This document shows, one piece after another, positions 33,066 to 44,635 of a DNA stretch of 64,000 bases (position 1 is its first letter; the number at the start of each line of letters is the position of its first letter). Origin of the DNA: Oxytricha trifallax (taxonomy: Eukaryota; Ciliophora; Spirotrichea; Sporadotrichida; Oxytrichidae). The stretch spans positions 1-64,000 of the forward strand of contig ARYC01000652.1 in NCBI GenBank assembly GCA_000711775.1, given 5' to 3'. The position numbers and the translations under genes were made by a program. The notes under the pieces were generated by a model. That model was given only the letters and a program-made list of their open reading frames with translations, did not search any database and was not told the DNA's origin.

Positions 33066-34329
33066 CAAGTATTAAATTTATGGTTTGATTAATTAATAGT
33101 GAATATGATAAAATTAATTTGAGATTACTTATTGAATAATATATAGGAGTTTATTTAATCGCATTAAATATATTTAGTCAGCATTTAAAACCTAAAACGT
33201 TGAGTAAACATGACTATTAAATTTTATAGATTAGTTTTATATAATATCATTTTATCACAACAAAATTCTGGAAACTATTTAAAATTTAAGTTACACATAC
33301 AAAGAAATAAATTATTATTTAAATTTATTTTTTTACGACCATTTACAAATATTAATAGAATTTTGAATAAATATTTTAAGTAGTAAATATTTTTTATATT
33401 TCAGAGTATTGAATGGAATTTAATAATTAAGTTAAATTAAAAAATTAAGAAATATTATTGGCTTTTAGTAAAAAACTCGGATCTTAATCATTATACAAAT
33501 CTTTGATATAACTTATAAATGTTGAATAAGACATATGTATAATTAAATGATTATAAATGTTCCATATATATGCTAAATTGATGTATTTATATTAAAAAAG
33601 TGCTTTTCATTGCTAGAACTGCCAATATTTTAACTGAGTCGTAAATCTGATTTTTTTGATGAATAATAATTTATGTATATGTTAAATATAACATAATTCT
33701 TGTTAAGAATTCGCATTGAGGAGGAGTCTATGCAACTTTTAATATTGAGATTTTGCTAATAAATTAATTTTTTAATCCCATTTATAAAAAGTTAAATTAT
33801 GTTTATAAATAATTCCTGATCGATAATTATATCAAGCATCAATTTAATGACTTGTTTTTAGTCATTTAATTATTATATTTAATTAAAAATTGAGTATATT
33901 CAATTGAATTTAATTCATGAAAGTAAGATAATATTATGTTATTTGTTATCTCAATTATTTAGCTGCTTTTTAATAGATAAATCTCTCTATTTTAATAGTT
34001 TAAACTATAAAGCTAATTAAACTAATTTAGTAGTATAGTTCTCTACTATAATAAATTATAAGATTAAAATATTTGTAATTAATGAAAATGAATTAATAAT
34101 ACTTTTTGCATGTTTTTGAGCATTTTTTTTGGATGCATAACATTTAGGGGAGCTGTTCTGTGAACACTCAAATGCGATAAATTTCTTTTGTCATCCTTGG
34201 TATGCGAAGTTTCTTTCTTTTAAAAAGTATAGAATACTATCACTCTAAATATGTCTTCATCAAATGGTATGTAATCTAAATTATAGTTAATATAGAATAA
34301 ATATGGGCATTAATTTTACTTAATCGATC
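33066..34329. other. AT-rich spacer with weak coding traces
   Basis: Mostly AT-rich. A short plus-strand run near 33710-33760 reads LRIRIEEESMQLLIL; a minus-strand run near 34140-34240 is also coding-like. Neither is long enough to support. Confidence 0.3.
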
Positions 34330-36703
34330 CTTAATAAAATTAGTCTAGAGGTTCTTCCTGCCTTAAATACCCTTTTGTGCTCAACTACTTTTTATTTTGC
34401 CCCCCAATTTCTTATTGATACTAATCTGACATCTACCATATAATAAGACTTTGATGCCATTAATTTATAATAATAATAATAATAATTAGATCACATTGAG
34501 GTCTCTGGGGACCCCCGATCCGGTATATGTTTAATATATGTAAGGGACAAGCCCTTTTATAAGTTCAAGTGATTATAAGTTAATTTGGGCATTAACTATT
34601 TCACTAAAAATTCATTTTAATTTTCTTCTTCTCTGTCATCTTCTGAAGCCATTTCCCATTAATTTATCATCAGGCTTAGGTTTTAGATATTCATAAGGAG
34701 ATAACTTATTGATATGCAACAGTTCTTTTTAGGTAAATTTCTTTTATATAGATTAACATTGCTTAAGTTTCTGCTTTTTAGTTTGCTGACCAAGAGTCAT
34801 TTCCTCTTCATCATCTTAACTATTTATACATATATACATAATGATTGTGAATCAGTATAGTAAGGGAGTAAATTTATAGCTTTTGAAAATTAGACTTTTT
34901 TGCTAATAGCTGAAGGAGAAGGAAGTCTCTGCTATTCAAAATTTTTCTCTCCTCTCTTGTCTTTCTCAATTCAATAATATGTCTGTGTTCTCTTCTAGAG
35001 ACAATCAAATTGAAAGATACTTTCTTTACTATGGTTTTTTATTTTCAGTTTCCCCTCTCATAATTCTATCATGATAATAGTTACTCTTAGCAAGTTTTCC
35101 TAAGTAGAAATAATCAATGCTTAAATTATCGTATGCGCTCACTTCCATTTAAGTATACCCTTCTTGACAAGCTAATTAAGGCAACTTCTTGAATTATTTC
35201 ACAGCACTTTTGCTGTGTTTTATTAAACGGTAGACATTACCTACCTGTTCGTAAACACTTTTTCATTGTATTTTTGAAAATTTTCACGTAGAATCAGCTA
35301 TAATCTTATTAAAATCGTGAATAGGTGAATTTTTAAATATTCAAAATTATATAGGAAAGTTTTAGATATAGATTTTATAATTATATTTTTAATTTGTTTT
35401 AATTTAATTATAATAATTACATTGGGCTCAAGTAGCAAAAATATGTTAATTTTACTACTTCGGCCCACTTAATATATTAAATATATTATATTTAATTAAT
35501 ATCTTTTTTAATTATAAATTTAATATTTTTAAAAACTAAATTACTAGTTGATATAATAATCATGAGATTTACAATTAAAATTTTGTGAATAAATTATTTA
35601 ATTATTACTATATAAAGAAATCAATCTTTAAAAATTTAATTTTGTATAATGTAAATAAATTTAATACCATTTTGATCAAAACTTATTTCATATTTTTTCA
35701 TTTATATTTCAAAAATAATTTCATGCATAAATACATAATATTCAAATATATTAACTTTGATAAATTTAGAAAATGAGATAATTTTTAATTATTGTTAAAG
35801 CAATTATTTTAATTTCCTGTACAATGCTATATTTAATTCATAAATTATAAAAATAAAACAATCTTACTTATTTATTTATTAATTATGTGATTTTTACAAC
35901 TATTTTACTGAATCTTCAAAAGCTTGTATACTCTTACTGCCTCTGACAAGTCCTAGAAGTCCATATAAAAATCTCCCAGTACTTTTTAGGTGTAAAATAT
36001 CAAATCGAAAGTGGAGAGATCATACCTTATTTAACTGTCTCAATGATTTATGTGCATATATCTATTAAAGTGTTTTTCCTGGTCAAGGGTCATCTATGGA
36101 TAACTAATGATTTCATAAGCTCTAACATTTTAAAATTATATGCCAATCATTTAATCGTTACTCATTACATGTGTCATTGCATCGAATTGCTTCTCAATAA
36201 TTCTTATTTGTTGACTGTTATACAAGTCCATCCTGCTTGTTTGAATGAGGTACGACTATTTTATTTCTTTCAACTTGGCTTAAATTTAAACTTATTGTAT
36301 CTCCTCAGTTTAAACCATTGTAAAAATATCTACATTCATTAGAAATTGAATGCTCTCTTTAAGCCCCTCAATCTATAGTTTATAGAGTGGAGTTATTCAA
36401 ACCCTTTCCACCTTTTTAATAATTCATTTTAGAGCTTAGCATGTCATTTTGAGTTTAATTAAAATGAGAAACGTTGATTTATTCATCTTTAAACTAATCT
36501 AGGTTCTTCAAGGAGTTAAGGGTATATCTTGATTTTTAAGTAGAATTCAAATTGGTATTTCTACCTTTAAAATTAGAAGTAGTCTAATTCATTTTTAGGG
36601 ATGATTTACATATTATGATAACGGTTCGCATTTTGCAAGAAAATTATCTACCCCATTTCACTTCTAATACTTGTACTGATTGCTCTACCAGCTTTTGAGA
36701 CAT
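34330..36703 (-). pseudogene. TPR-repeat protein gene of ciliate type, interrupted
   Basis: A minus-strand gene starting at ATG 36703 (MSQKLVEQSVQVLEVKWGRQ). The first frame is 112 codons (36368-36703). The next (36040-36372) contains MDLYNSQQIRIIEKQFDAMT and AYEIISYPQMTLDQEKHF. Then 35903-36025 has VLGDFYMDFQDLSEAVRVYK; 35005-35270 has NVYRLIKHSKSAVKQFKKLP and AYDNLSIDYFYLGKLAKSNY followed by YHDRIMRGE, the typical tetratricopeptide spacing of an expanded ciliate TPR family; 34880-35030 has SRREHRHIIELRKTREER; 34660-34816 has HINKLSPYEYLKPKPDD. The frame continues past a SINE (S3) into 34330-34457. Islands are separated by AT-rich DNA; frame changes may be MDS borders or decay. Confidence 0.7.
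34469..34655 (-). mobile_element. SINE-like insertion S3
   Basis: A 187-bp insert flanked by CCATTAATTTAT (34457-34468 and 34656-34667). On the minus strand it runs from GGAAATGGCTTCAGAAGATG to the block AAAAGGGCTTGTCCCTTA, GATCGGGGGTCCCCAGAGAC and a TTA-repeat tail. The last 85 bp match S1 and S2. It sits in the C-terminal coding part of the TPR gene, and the gene frame can be followed on both sides. Confidence 0.75.
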
Positions 36704-37070
36704 CTAAATCATGGAAAAATATAACAAAAACTATATATATACTAGTATGCAAAGTCAACTTTGTTGTTTCAGTTCCAGAGAAAACATTTATCATAATCAG
36801 TCTCTAACTACTTGAATTTTAAAAAATAAAAATGGCTAATTATAAATATTGGCTTATCTTATATAAAGTGTAGATTTCCTATTACTTTGTGTCTATTGAA
36901 ATAAACTATTTCTATTATTAAGCTAGTATAATTAAAATGGGGAGACTGTTAAAATAAAATCAAAAAAGAGATCAAATATAATTATATCATCTCAATATAC
37001 ATGAGTGAAGATCAACAGTCACTAATTTAATATGTATTTGAGTAGATTCTTAAATAATGGGTGTTGATAC

Positions 37071-37275
37071 CGGGACGTCCCAGGAAAATCAGGACGTCCC
37101 AAGATTACCAGGACGTCCCAGGATCACCAGGACGTCCCGAACTCATCAGGACGTCCCAAAATCATCAGGACGTCCCAAGATCACCAGGACGTCCCGAACT
37201 CATCAGGACGTCCCAGGAGTATCAGGACGTCCCAAGATCATCAGGACGTCTCAGGAGTATCAGGACGTCCCAAAT
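37071..37275 (+). repeat. GGACGTCC tandem array, left end of E3
   Basis: About eleven imperfect copies of CAGGACGTCCCAAGATCAC, differing mainly in the 3-prime half (CAGGAGTAT, CGAACTCAT, CAAAATCAT). Each unit contains the 8-bp palindrome GGACGTCC. Two frames stay open through it, but only because the unit lacks TGA. Confidence 0.9.
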
Positions 37276-38385
37276 TATATATTACTGTAAGAAAATGTAA
37301 AACCATAACACGAAGTATCTAAAAAAAGATTCTATAAGAATCTTATCAGGCTGGGTCAAGGGGTGTTACCCCTAGTAGTGTAAGGAATGCGAGAGCTCAT
37401 CTATTTATACCAAATCAAAATAATTATCAGTAGAGGCCAATGGGGCGTTAGCACCTCTAAAAAATGTTTTTAAAGGTAATATGAATGAATAAGTGAAATA
37501 TATAATTTTGAATCGTTAAACCATAATCGTTGACAATATTTAACATTAATACATATGGGGCTATATTAATAAAAAATCATTAAAGATCACATAGCACATG
37601 ATAAATGAGAAGTAATTTTTTAATTAGAAGGATGTGACATGCTATCAATTAATATTTAAAGTTGAAATTCTAATCATTACTATAAATCAAGCATACTTTA
37701 CCAGAGAAGTATATAGACATGATTTTACGATTATGATAATAACCAATGTCGCACAGATGAACTTTAAAAAATGGTTTTAGAAATTCTAGTACTAATACAT
37801 AATCTTTGAAAGTATTGCGAGAGATCCTATTTATTTTTTTCTAATATTAGAAACATCAGAGACACTGTTGATGATATAATAAAGTTTTCAGATTAAATCA
37901 TGTGGCTCATCTGTAATAAAGCTTTCTGGGATGTTAGAATAATTATTAAGACCTAATTAAAGTTAAAGATAGCTATCTTTTACAAGATCATGTCCAGACG
38001 AACGAGGCTTAAAATTAAGAAAATAATTAATTTTTATTTATTTAAAATAAACATATAAATATAAATATATCTAAAGTTTGCATTTCTGTACCCTTATTAT
38101 CTAAAAAATATATTCAATATTAATATAAAGCTTAATACAATTCTGTAATTATTGATAATAACCTTTTTGGATAACTTTGTAATTTATATTTTGATATAAA
38201 TAAAATATATTTTTATAAAATAAAATGTATTCCAGCAATATGTTATACTTTATTTTAATGATAGGTTTATAATAATCAGCTTTTTTATTCAAGTAAGCTT
38301 TCATAGATTATTATTTATTGTTAATAAGAAATTATATTTAAAAGAAATAGAAATTTTTATTTTTTTACACAAATATATAATTTGG

Positions 38386-38475
38386 GAAGTCCTGGTAAAT
38401 CTGGGACGTCCTGATACTCCTGGGACGTCCTGATAATCTTGGGACGTCCTGATTTTCCTGGGACGTCCCGGTATC
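38386..38475 (-). repeat. GGACGTCC tandem array, right end of E3
   Basis: Five units of the same repeat in inverted orientation, one of them degenerate (GGGAAGTCC). Confidence 0.85.
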
Positions 38476-39319
38476 AACACCCATTTAAATTTAATTAACT
38501 AATCAACTAACTAAAAATGGAAGTTTTGCTTTTTTATCATCTTTTCTGATTTTTTTTATTATTGTTCATCGATCAAGTAGATGCTGTAGCTTATCTTCAA
38601 GTTTTTTCATAATTTTCATAGATATCTTCAGGGTATCTTCAGGATATCTTCCTCAAAAAAATTAAAGTGTGGAGAGTGTGGAGAGTATGGAGTGTGTGGA
38701 GTCCAGCATCAACATAAACAGTAGTAATAGCACTTATATTCTCAAAATCAAGCATTATTATGAGTCTGGTTGAAATTCTAGAGAATTTCAAAATTTTAGA
38801 TCATTGATTTTTTCTTAGTTTTCATCAACATCATCTTCAACATCTTGTTCAACATTAGGCATCATATCTATGAATTTTAAAAAAACAAGATGTTTTTGAA
38901 AAAATCCCAGACTCATAATAATGCTTGTTTTTGAGAATATTAGTGTTATTACTACTGTTTTTGTTGATGCTGGACTCCACACACTCCATACTCTCCACAC
39001 TCTCCACACTTTAATTTTTTTAAGGAAGATACCCTGAAGATATCTATGAAAATTATGAAAAAACTTGAAGATCAGCTACAGCATCTACTTGATCAATGAA
39101 CAAAAATAAAAAAAATCAGAAAAGATGATAAAAAGCAAAAATTCCATTTTTAGTTAGTTAATTAGTTAATTAAATTTAAATAAGGATATACTCAAACATA
39201 ATTCAAACTAGTGACTGTTACATCTTAACTCATCTATATTGAGATGATCATAATTATATTTGATCTCTTTTTTGATTTTATTTTAACAGTCTCCCCATTT
39301 TAATTATACTCGCTTAATA

Positions 39320-39800
39320 TTAACTTAAGTCAAGAGTCTTAACATGCTTCCACTACTTCCAAAAGTGGCTATTCTACCAAAGTTTTATATCTTTCTTGTA
39401 CATATTTTGCTGCTATCTATTGTGTTTATTAGTATTTAAAATATAAAATGAAACAAATTTTGTGTCATTGGGATTCCCGTATTCTGTGTGACCAGCCACA
39501 GACAATAAATTCATACCACCACCATACATAACTTAAATAGCAAGCAACTCATTTAAGTTTTCGAAATAAGCTATTCAGTTTTATTTAATAGATCGAAGGT
39601 CTCCAATAAAGGACGCCAATGGTATCGAGAAAGGGAAGAAAGAGCATAATGATTATATACTATCTGGTTGGTTTAATCCCCAGTATTAATTTCTGTACAG
39701 CATTAAATAATAATAATAATAGATCGAAGGGTTCTTGGTTGTCATCCTCCTTCTTTGTTCTTTTTTAGCTTAAAATTAATTGAATTTTATAAATTAAAAT
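39320..39800 (-). pseudogene. minus-strand coding region, unidentified, with internal TGA
   Basis: Between 39320 and 39580 the minus strand reads AYFENLNELLAIQVMYGGGM, NLLSVAGHTEYGNPNDTKFV and SFYILNTNKHN followed by a Q-rich part. Upstream, after an in-frame TGA near 39581, the same frame reads FPFSIPLASFIGDLRSIK, which includes insert S4. The glycine-rich GGGMNLLSVAG part is conserved-looking but I cannot name the family. TBE T4 begins 50 bp further right. Confidence 0.4.
39601..39717 (+). mobile_element. short insert S4 with 13-bp direct repeats and AAT tail
   Basis: A 117-bp segment bounded by AATAGATCGAAGG (39588-39600 and 39718-39730). It contains GACGCCAATGGTATCGAGAA and ends in an AAT repeat. 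It may be a tiny retroposon or an IES with a 13-bp pointer. Confidence 0.45.
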
Positions 39801-39954
39801 AATTCAATACATTATAAGCTTTCTTTCATGATCTTACTGAGATCCTCTTGAATAAAAACCCCAAACCCCTTAATGAGGCTTATAAGTGCTTTGATTTGTA
39901 GGGTAAAGTTGGGGATTTTTTAGAATTAGTAGAGATATTAGGTCAACTTGCAAA

Positions 39955-41016
39955 ATGAGAAATATAAATTAGCGATTTTTAGGGCGTATTTATGATGAGA
40001 AATATTTAGATTTATTGCTTAAGCTAAGGTATGAACAAGTATTAATATTGACTAAGTCAAACCTTTGCTTAATTATGTAGCAATATCAAAGCTCTTACAC
40101 TAGAATGCTTCAACTGTGAGATGTCACTGCTTGCTAGCTGTTTAGCTCTTTAATCAGGTTCTTGATAACATCCTGCAAGAAAATAAAAGTTCTCTTAGCA
40201 GCATATTGACTCCCTCTTCGATTCTAAGAATTTAAAGTATTGGGCACACTTTCCATTTGACTAGCGAGCTGTGATGTTTCATCGCAAGTTTCCTGATATG
40301 CGCATATCTCCATAGACTATTGCTAATATTTATAGAAGGAATAGTATTACTTTCAAGACCGTCAACAGAGTGAAGAGGGCGATTGACTTTACTGTGCCAT
40401 TTTATAGTAATAATTTAAACTATATTTATGATTAAATGCAGAGGGCTATTGATAATAATATCAAGTTCATATACGCTGATGAAACAGTGTTTACGTTCAA
40501 CACCTTTATTAATAAGACTTGGTACAAGAAGTATGATAACATTGAAGTCTATGATTAAAAATAAAACTTGTCACTCACGAAATTTTAATTTTTATTAGTG
40601 AAGATTCTGGCTTAGAAACTTATGTTATTCATCTTCGCTCTATATAGCGAGAGCAGTATATAGAGTTTTTACAAAAGCTAAGAGATAAGTACAGTGATCA
40701 ATAGATCATCCTGTTTGTTGATAAACTTTCAGTTCATAAGACCAAGGAGTCTAAGAAAACTTATAAAGAGTTAAAGATAACTCCTCTTTATAATGTTCCT
40801 TACAGTCCACAATTTAATGGAATTGAATTCTGCAGGAGTTTGATTAAGAATCACTACAAGAAACTCTTTCTGTATCGCCTTATAAACTACTAGCTTTTAG
40901 ATACAGTTGACTTTATTCAAAGTAGTTGCAAGAGAGTGAGTATAGACAAGACGATGATATGTGCCAGGAAAGGAAGAATGAATGTTTATTAATAAGTGTT
41001 AGACTTAAATGAATGA
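39955..41016 (+). pseudogene. TBE 42-kDa DDE transposase (T4)
   Basis: ATG at 39955 and TGA at 41014. All three catalytic motifs are present: YADETVFTFN, FVDKLSVHKTKESK and NGIEFCRS (34 residues between second Asp and Glu, i.e. DD34E). There are frame changes near residue 45, near the QENKSSLSS segment and after the first Asp motif, so the copy is inactive. Confidence 0.88.
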
Positions 41017-41022
41017 ATAATT

Positions 41023-41785
41023 TCACATATTAAAAGAAACCTTAAAAGTAGGCTTCTCTTTCTTTTCTTCTTCTGGTGCTTAACTAGTACCCATGTTTCG
41101 TCTCTTTGTACCAGCGCCAGCATCTATGTTCATTTAATCAGGCTTTGAAATTTCATTATAAAGTCGCTTGCTAACTTAATGAATGGTTAGAGATTTTCTC
41201 TCTCTATGAACCTTTGCATTCTCTTTCATATGGAATATATCAGTTCCAGGCTTCCCTACAAAGTTATAAATCAAAGTTTACAAAGAGAGATAAGGATGCT
41301 TCTTCAACTCAGCAAGCCAGGTCTCGCTTATTAGTATACCTTGCTTCTATAATTCTCAGGAGTAATAGAGTAGCGCTTCTTATGAGCTTCTTCTATAATT
41401 TCTCTGAGATAACTTTCTCTAAAAGTACCAGGAAAACCAAAGAAAAGACTCCTATCTGAAAGTTTAATAGAGAGCTGTTTCTTGGTAGGAAGATAAACTA
41501 CCAACTCTTCATCTTTCGTAGCATCCTCGTAGAGATTAGTGACAGATATCTCTTGGTAGTTTGTTATTTCTACCAACTTAATCTCTCACAGAGTATTCCT
41601 TTTAAGAATGATATTTTAGTACCTTACATCGTTGGAAGGAATAAACCAACTGCATATTATGTTGATTGTCATCAATTTATTTTACTATGTTGAGTGAGGT
41701 ATCTATAGAGATCTTCCTTACTTCTGAATCTTGATATCATTTCTTGATCTTTAACCCTTATCATTGCATTACTCATTGATTCCAT
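41023..41785 (-). pseudogene. TBE 22-kDa protein (T4)
   Basis: It starts at 41785 and reads SRFRSKEDLYRYL before a short intron, then VYLPTKKQLSIKLSDRSLFF, FGFPGTFRESYLREIIEEAH and RYSITPEN. The C-terminal part holds MNIDAGAGTKRRNMGT. Some frame changes are needed in the last third. Function unknown. Confidence 0.75.
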
Positions 41786-42350
41786 CTTTGTTCCTCTTCC
41801 TATTAATGAATTTCAAGTTTTAATTTATAAACTTCTGAATCCTATTGTTTAAAATTTTACTATTAAATATGGGCATCTTATAGGAGGTCAACCCTGTAAA
41901 GATACGTGGAGAAAGCTTGCAGAAGCTGTAACAAACTTCTGAGATGGAGCTCCATTTTTATCAATTAAGCTCCATTAAAATAGTACTAAATTTGTTTAAA
42001 GTAAATTTTTACTGATACTAAGTCCGTTTCATTTTAATTGGTACCTATCTAATAGTACCAAAATTTAATTATTATCTAGTTTTAAACTAATGAGGTTTAA
42101 ATTGAAAGTTCTAATATGGTCCTAAACATAATTTGTACCAGTACCAACCTCGGATTTTGCAAAATTAGTATCATAATCAAAATTATTAAGAGCAAAATTA
42201 CAAAAATTATAGTTATAAATTGAGTATAAATATGAAGTTTTAGAGGTGAGATCAAACCATCATTAATGCTGTGGCAACTCCTACATAGTACAGCTATAAC
42301 TATAGAGGTTTTAAGAGCTTTATAATAGAAATTTAAATTTGAATTTAAAC
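41786..42350. promoter_or_regulatory. T4 divergent spacer with GGTAC repeats
   Basis: Contains GGTACCTATCTAATAGTACC, GTACTAAATTTGTTTAAA and GTACCAGTACC motifs, as in T3 and T6. It lies between divergent ORFs and probably holds both promoters. Confidence 0.5.
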
Positions 42351-43803
42351 ATGGTGGTCAACTTAAACCGCAAAGTGGATTATAAAGGAACTGGCTAATC
42401 ATAGCTCAACTTTGGATCCAATAAGAAACCAGAAGTTATCTACATTGAGAGGGAGGTAGAGCTAAGAACAATTGAATTTGAAGCTTTGGTTTTTATCATT
42501 GGAGTTTAGAACAAGAAGCAGAAAGTTGTTATGGAAGTTTAAACATAAGTTGAAGATATTGAGAAAGTAAAAGAACAGCTACAAATTGAGAAGATAAAAA
42601 CCTTTGAATGCTAAGACTGCTAAAATTTATTCTCTACCATTTCAAGTTTAAAGAGGCATATCAAAGAGGTGCAATGTGCTAAGAGTAAGATTTATTTTAA
42701 GCATGATAAGGTCTGTGGCAGGTACTAGTGCACGACTTGTGAGAAGTCTTATACCCACTCAGCTAAAGTCAAGAAACACATGCAGAAACATCAATTTAGT
42801 GAGTTCTTGATATAAGACTAATAGACCTAAAAACTTGTGTTAGCCAAAAGGATTTCAAATACAATTGAATCACAAAGAGAGCAGCAAGAAAAGCTTAGGA
42901 TATAAAAACGCTACGAATAGATGAACCAACTGCTAATAGAGCAGTTGTCGTATGGTTACAAGAGAGAGCTATGTATACACCTGCTCTAAATGCAATTGAA
43001 ATTAGCAGCTGCATTGTAAATTATTTAAACATAGACGTCCCTGACAAAGCTAAACTTAACGTGATCGATAAATATGCATACAAGATCTACCCTTTCAGCT
43101 ATCTCATAAAGAATGAGCAGTATTAGAATGAATTCGCGAACGAGTATATCATACTTAAAGAGCCATAGAAAAGGAATTACAAGAATTTGATTAAGTTAGA
43201 TGGAGTTATTCTAGGTCATGGCTTCATATCTTTCAGACTTAAAGAAATTTGAAATGACTCTAAGAGATTATCTGTATCATAATAGATACCCTGATGATCT
43301 CAACGAGATACTCTCTGAGATGACTAAGGGTGTGAATGAGCTTCATGAACTAGGATATAATCACAGAAAATTTGAAGCCAGAAAATATTATGCTAAACAT
43401 CTGTCCCTTAGAAATAGTAGTCATAGATTTTAGAGCTATAAGGTAAGAGATAATCACTCTAGCAAAGGTGCTTGGCACCACTGGATACTTCCCAACAAGA
43501 GAGAAGTGGACGAATAATAATTTTGTTTAATGGGATGTATGGGCAGTAGCAGCAATAATATTAGAGTGCAATATGGAAAGTATAGCTTACTTTGGCACTA
43601 AGCATGAAAAACAATCGATAAACTTGGCAGAGAAGCATTTAAAGTAGAATGAGGTTTGCTAAAGAATAAGAAAGATTGTAGAGAAGACAATAATAAGAGC
43701 ACCATCCTTTCCTCGGTAATCCTTAGACGATATTTTAGAGCCTCTATAGACAGCAAAATTCATGAAGTATAGCAAGGACAACCAGATAAAATTAGTTTGC
43801 TTT
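42351..43803 (+). pseudogene. TBE 57-kDa zinc finger/kinase protein (T4)
   Basis: ATG at 42351 (MVVNLNRKVDYKGTGQSQLN). Fingers: FECQDCQNLFSTISSLKRHI with an imperfect second half, and YQCTTCEKSYTHSAKVKKHM ending QKH. The catalytic-loop region reads NHRK with a frame change where HRDLKPEN is expected, so the copy is inactive. The usual TGA after the final QIKFV is changed (reads QIKLVCF), and the frame would run on into the terminal repeat. Confidence 0.82.
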
Positions 43804-44149
43804 AAGACTATTAACATTCTATAAATACATATTAAACCCACATAAAACATGCATTTTCTTTACTAATCTTAATAAAATCCCAACTTTATTCTACAAATCA
43901 AAGCACTTTTTAAACCTCATTAAGGGGTTTTGGGGTTTTGAATCTTATATATCTTTTTGGGAAAGCCAATCCTCTACAAAACATTAGCAATCTTTAATTT
44001 TAATGAATATCTCTTCAAGGTATCCACTCTTAATTGTTATGAACTGTTATCTGCTGAATTTTAATTATATATGTTATGATCTAAACTCAAATAAGTTTAA
44101 GAATAATATGAATGAGGATTAATCTTTTTATTTTATATAATAATTATAT

Positions 44150-44635
44150 TATTTATTAAATAATTTCCTCTCTCATTGCTGCAATAGTTATAAAAAGAAG
44201 TAAACTTTTTATTATAAGCATTATTTCTACTGTTATAAAAGGATACATGCTGCAAATTCTCGTTGTTAGGTTTTTACTCCTCAATAATTTATGATTCGTA
44301 CTTTGCCTAGCTCTGACTCTTATACTGCTCCAAACTGCTCTTTGCAGCGAATGCGCGTTCACCCTTATTACTGGCTGTCGTTAAATTGTAAAATTATGCA
44401 CTGTACAGCTGAATGTTTTATTGGGAAGTGCTGTTCATTTTTATTAATTTAATTCATTTTAATTCATTTTGATAGTGATTTCATGAAAAGCGGAACAAAA
44501 TATAATATCACTTATACTATGAGAATAGTAAATAAACAAAGGAAAAGATTAAGTAAATAACTTAATTTGCTTAAAAGCCTGACAATTACTTAATGTTAAG
44601 AATAATATGATAATATTAGGGAGTTGTACTATTGA
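44150..44635 (+). other. TGA-free frame, Cys-rich coding-like region
   Basis: About 160 codons open to TGA at 44633. It reads YCYKRIHAANSRCQVFTPQQ, LPSSDSYTAPNCSLQRMRVH, PYYWLSLNCKIMHCTAECFI and GKCCSF, then a more AT-rich tail with TYTMRIVNKQRKRLSKQLNL. At least eight cysteines fall in the first 110 residues, suggesting an extracellular or metal-binding domain, but no family is recognised. The last third may be non-coding. Confidence 0.4.

Larger units (their letters stand above)
37056..38485. mobile_element. E3, element with GGACGTCC terminal arrays, nested in E2
   Basis: A 1.43-kb element whose ends read AATGGGTGTTGATACCGGGA and complement, with TAAAT duplicated on both sides (37051-37055 and 38486-38490). 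It sits in the left arm of E2; the right arm shows the empty site, proving later insertion. Just inside the ends are arrays of a unit of about 20 bp with GGACGTCC core: about 11 units at the left and 5 at the right. The interior (37300-38370) is AT-rich; near 37340-37470 it resembles E5 (ATACCAAATCNAAA and AGTAGAGG blocks). No gene seen. Confidence 0.8.
36916..39319. mobile_element. palindromic element E2, carrying nested E3
   Basis: Same family as E1: termini TATTAAGC and AGTATAATTAAAATGGGGAG with complement at the right, an inner part with GATCAAGTAGATGCTGTAGC and AGATATCTTCAGGGTATC, and repeated GTGTGGAGAGTATGGAG-like units. Unlike E1 it has no R1 copies. Without E3 it would be about 0.97 kb. 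The centre (38780-38910) encodes on the minus strand the acidic FIDMMPNVEQDVEDDVDENQ segment also found in E1. Confidence 0.82.
39854..43940 (+). mobile_element. TBE transposon T4, full length
   Basis: A 4,087-bp TBE with AAT duplicated on both sides (39851-39853, 43941-43943). The left tip is AAAAACCCCAAACCCC and the right tip GGGGTTTTGGGGTTTTG. It has all three ORFs in standard order and belongs to the T1/T3/T6/T7 subfamily by its terminal repeats and spacer. Confidence 0.95.

Noticed and set aside
37071-37275. CRISPR array
   Set aside because: Units are back to back with no unique spacers, and the genome is a ciliate nucleus.
37057-37300. Two overlapping 77-79-codon frames through the GGACGTCC array as a repeat protein
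   Set aside because: A unit of about 20 bp without TGA leaves frames open automatically; the inverted copy at the other end is not open in the same way.
43659-43850. Short minus-strand frames over the ends of the TBE 57-kDa ORFs (also 748-954)
   Set aside because: They lie antisense to the conserved kinase C-terminus and owe their length to its composition.
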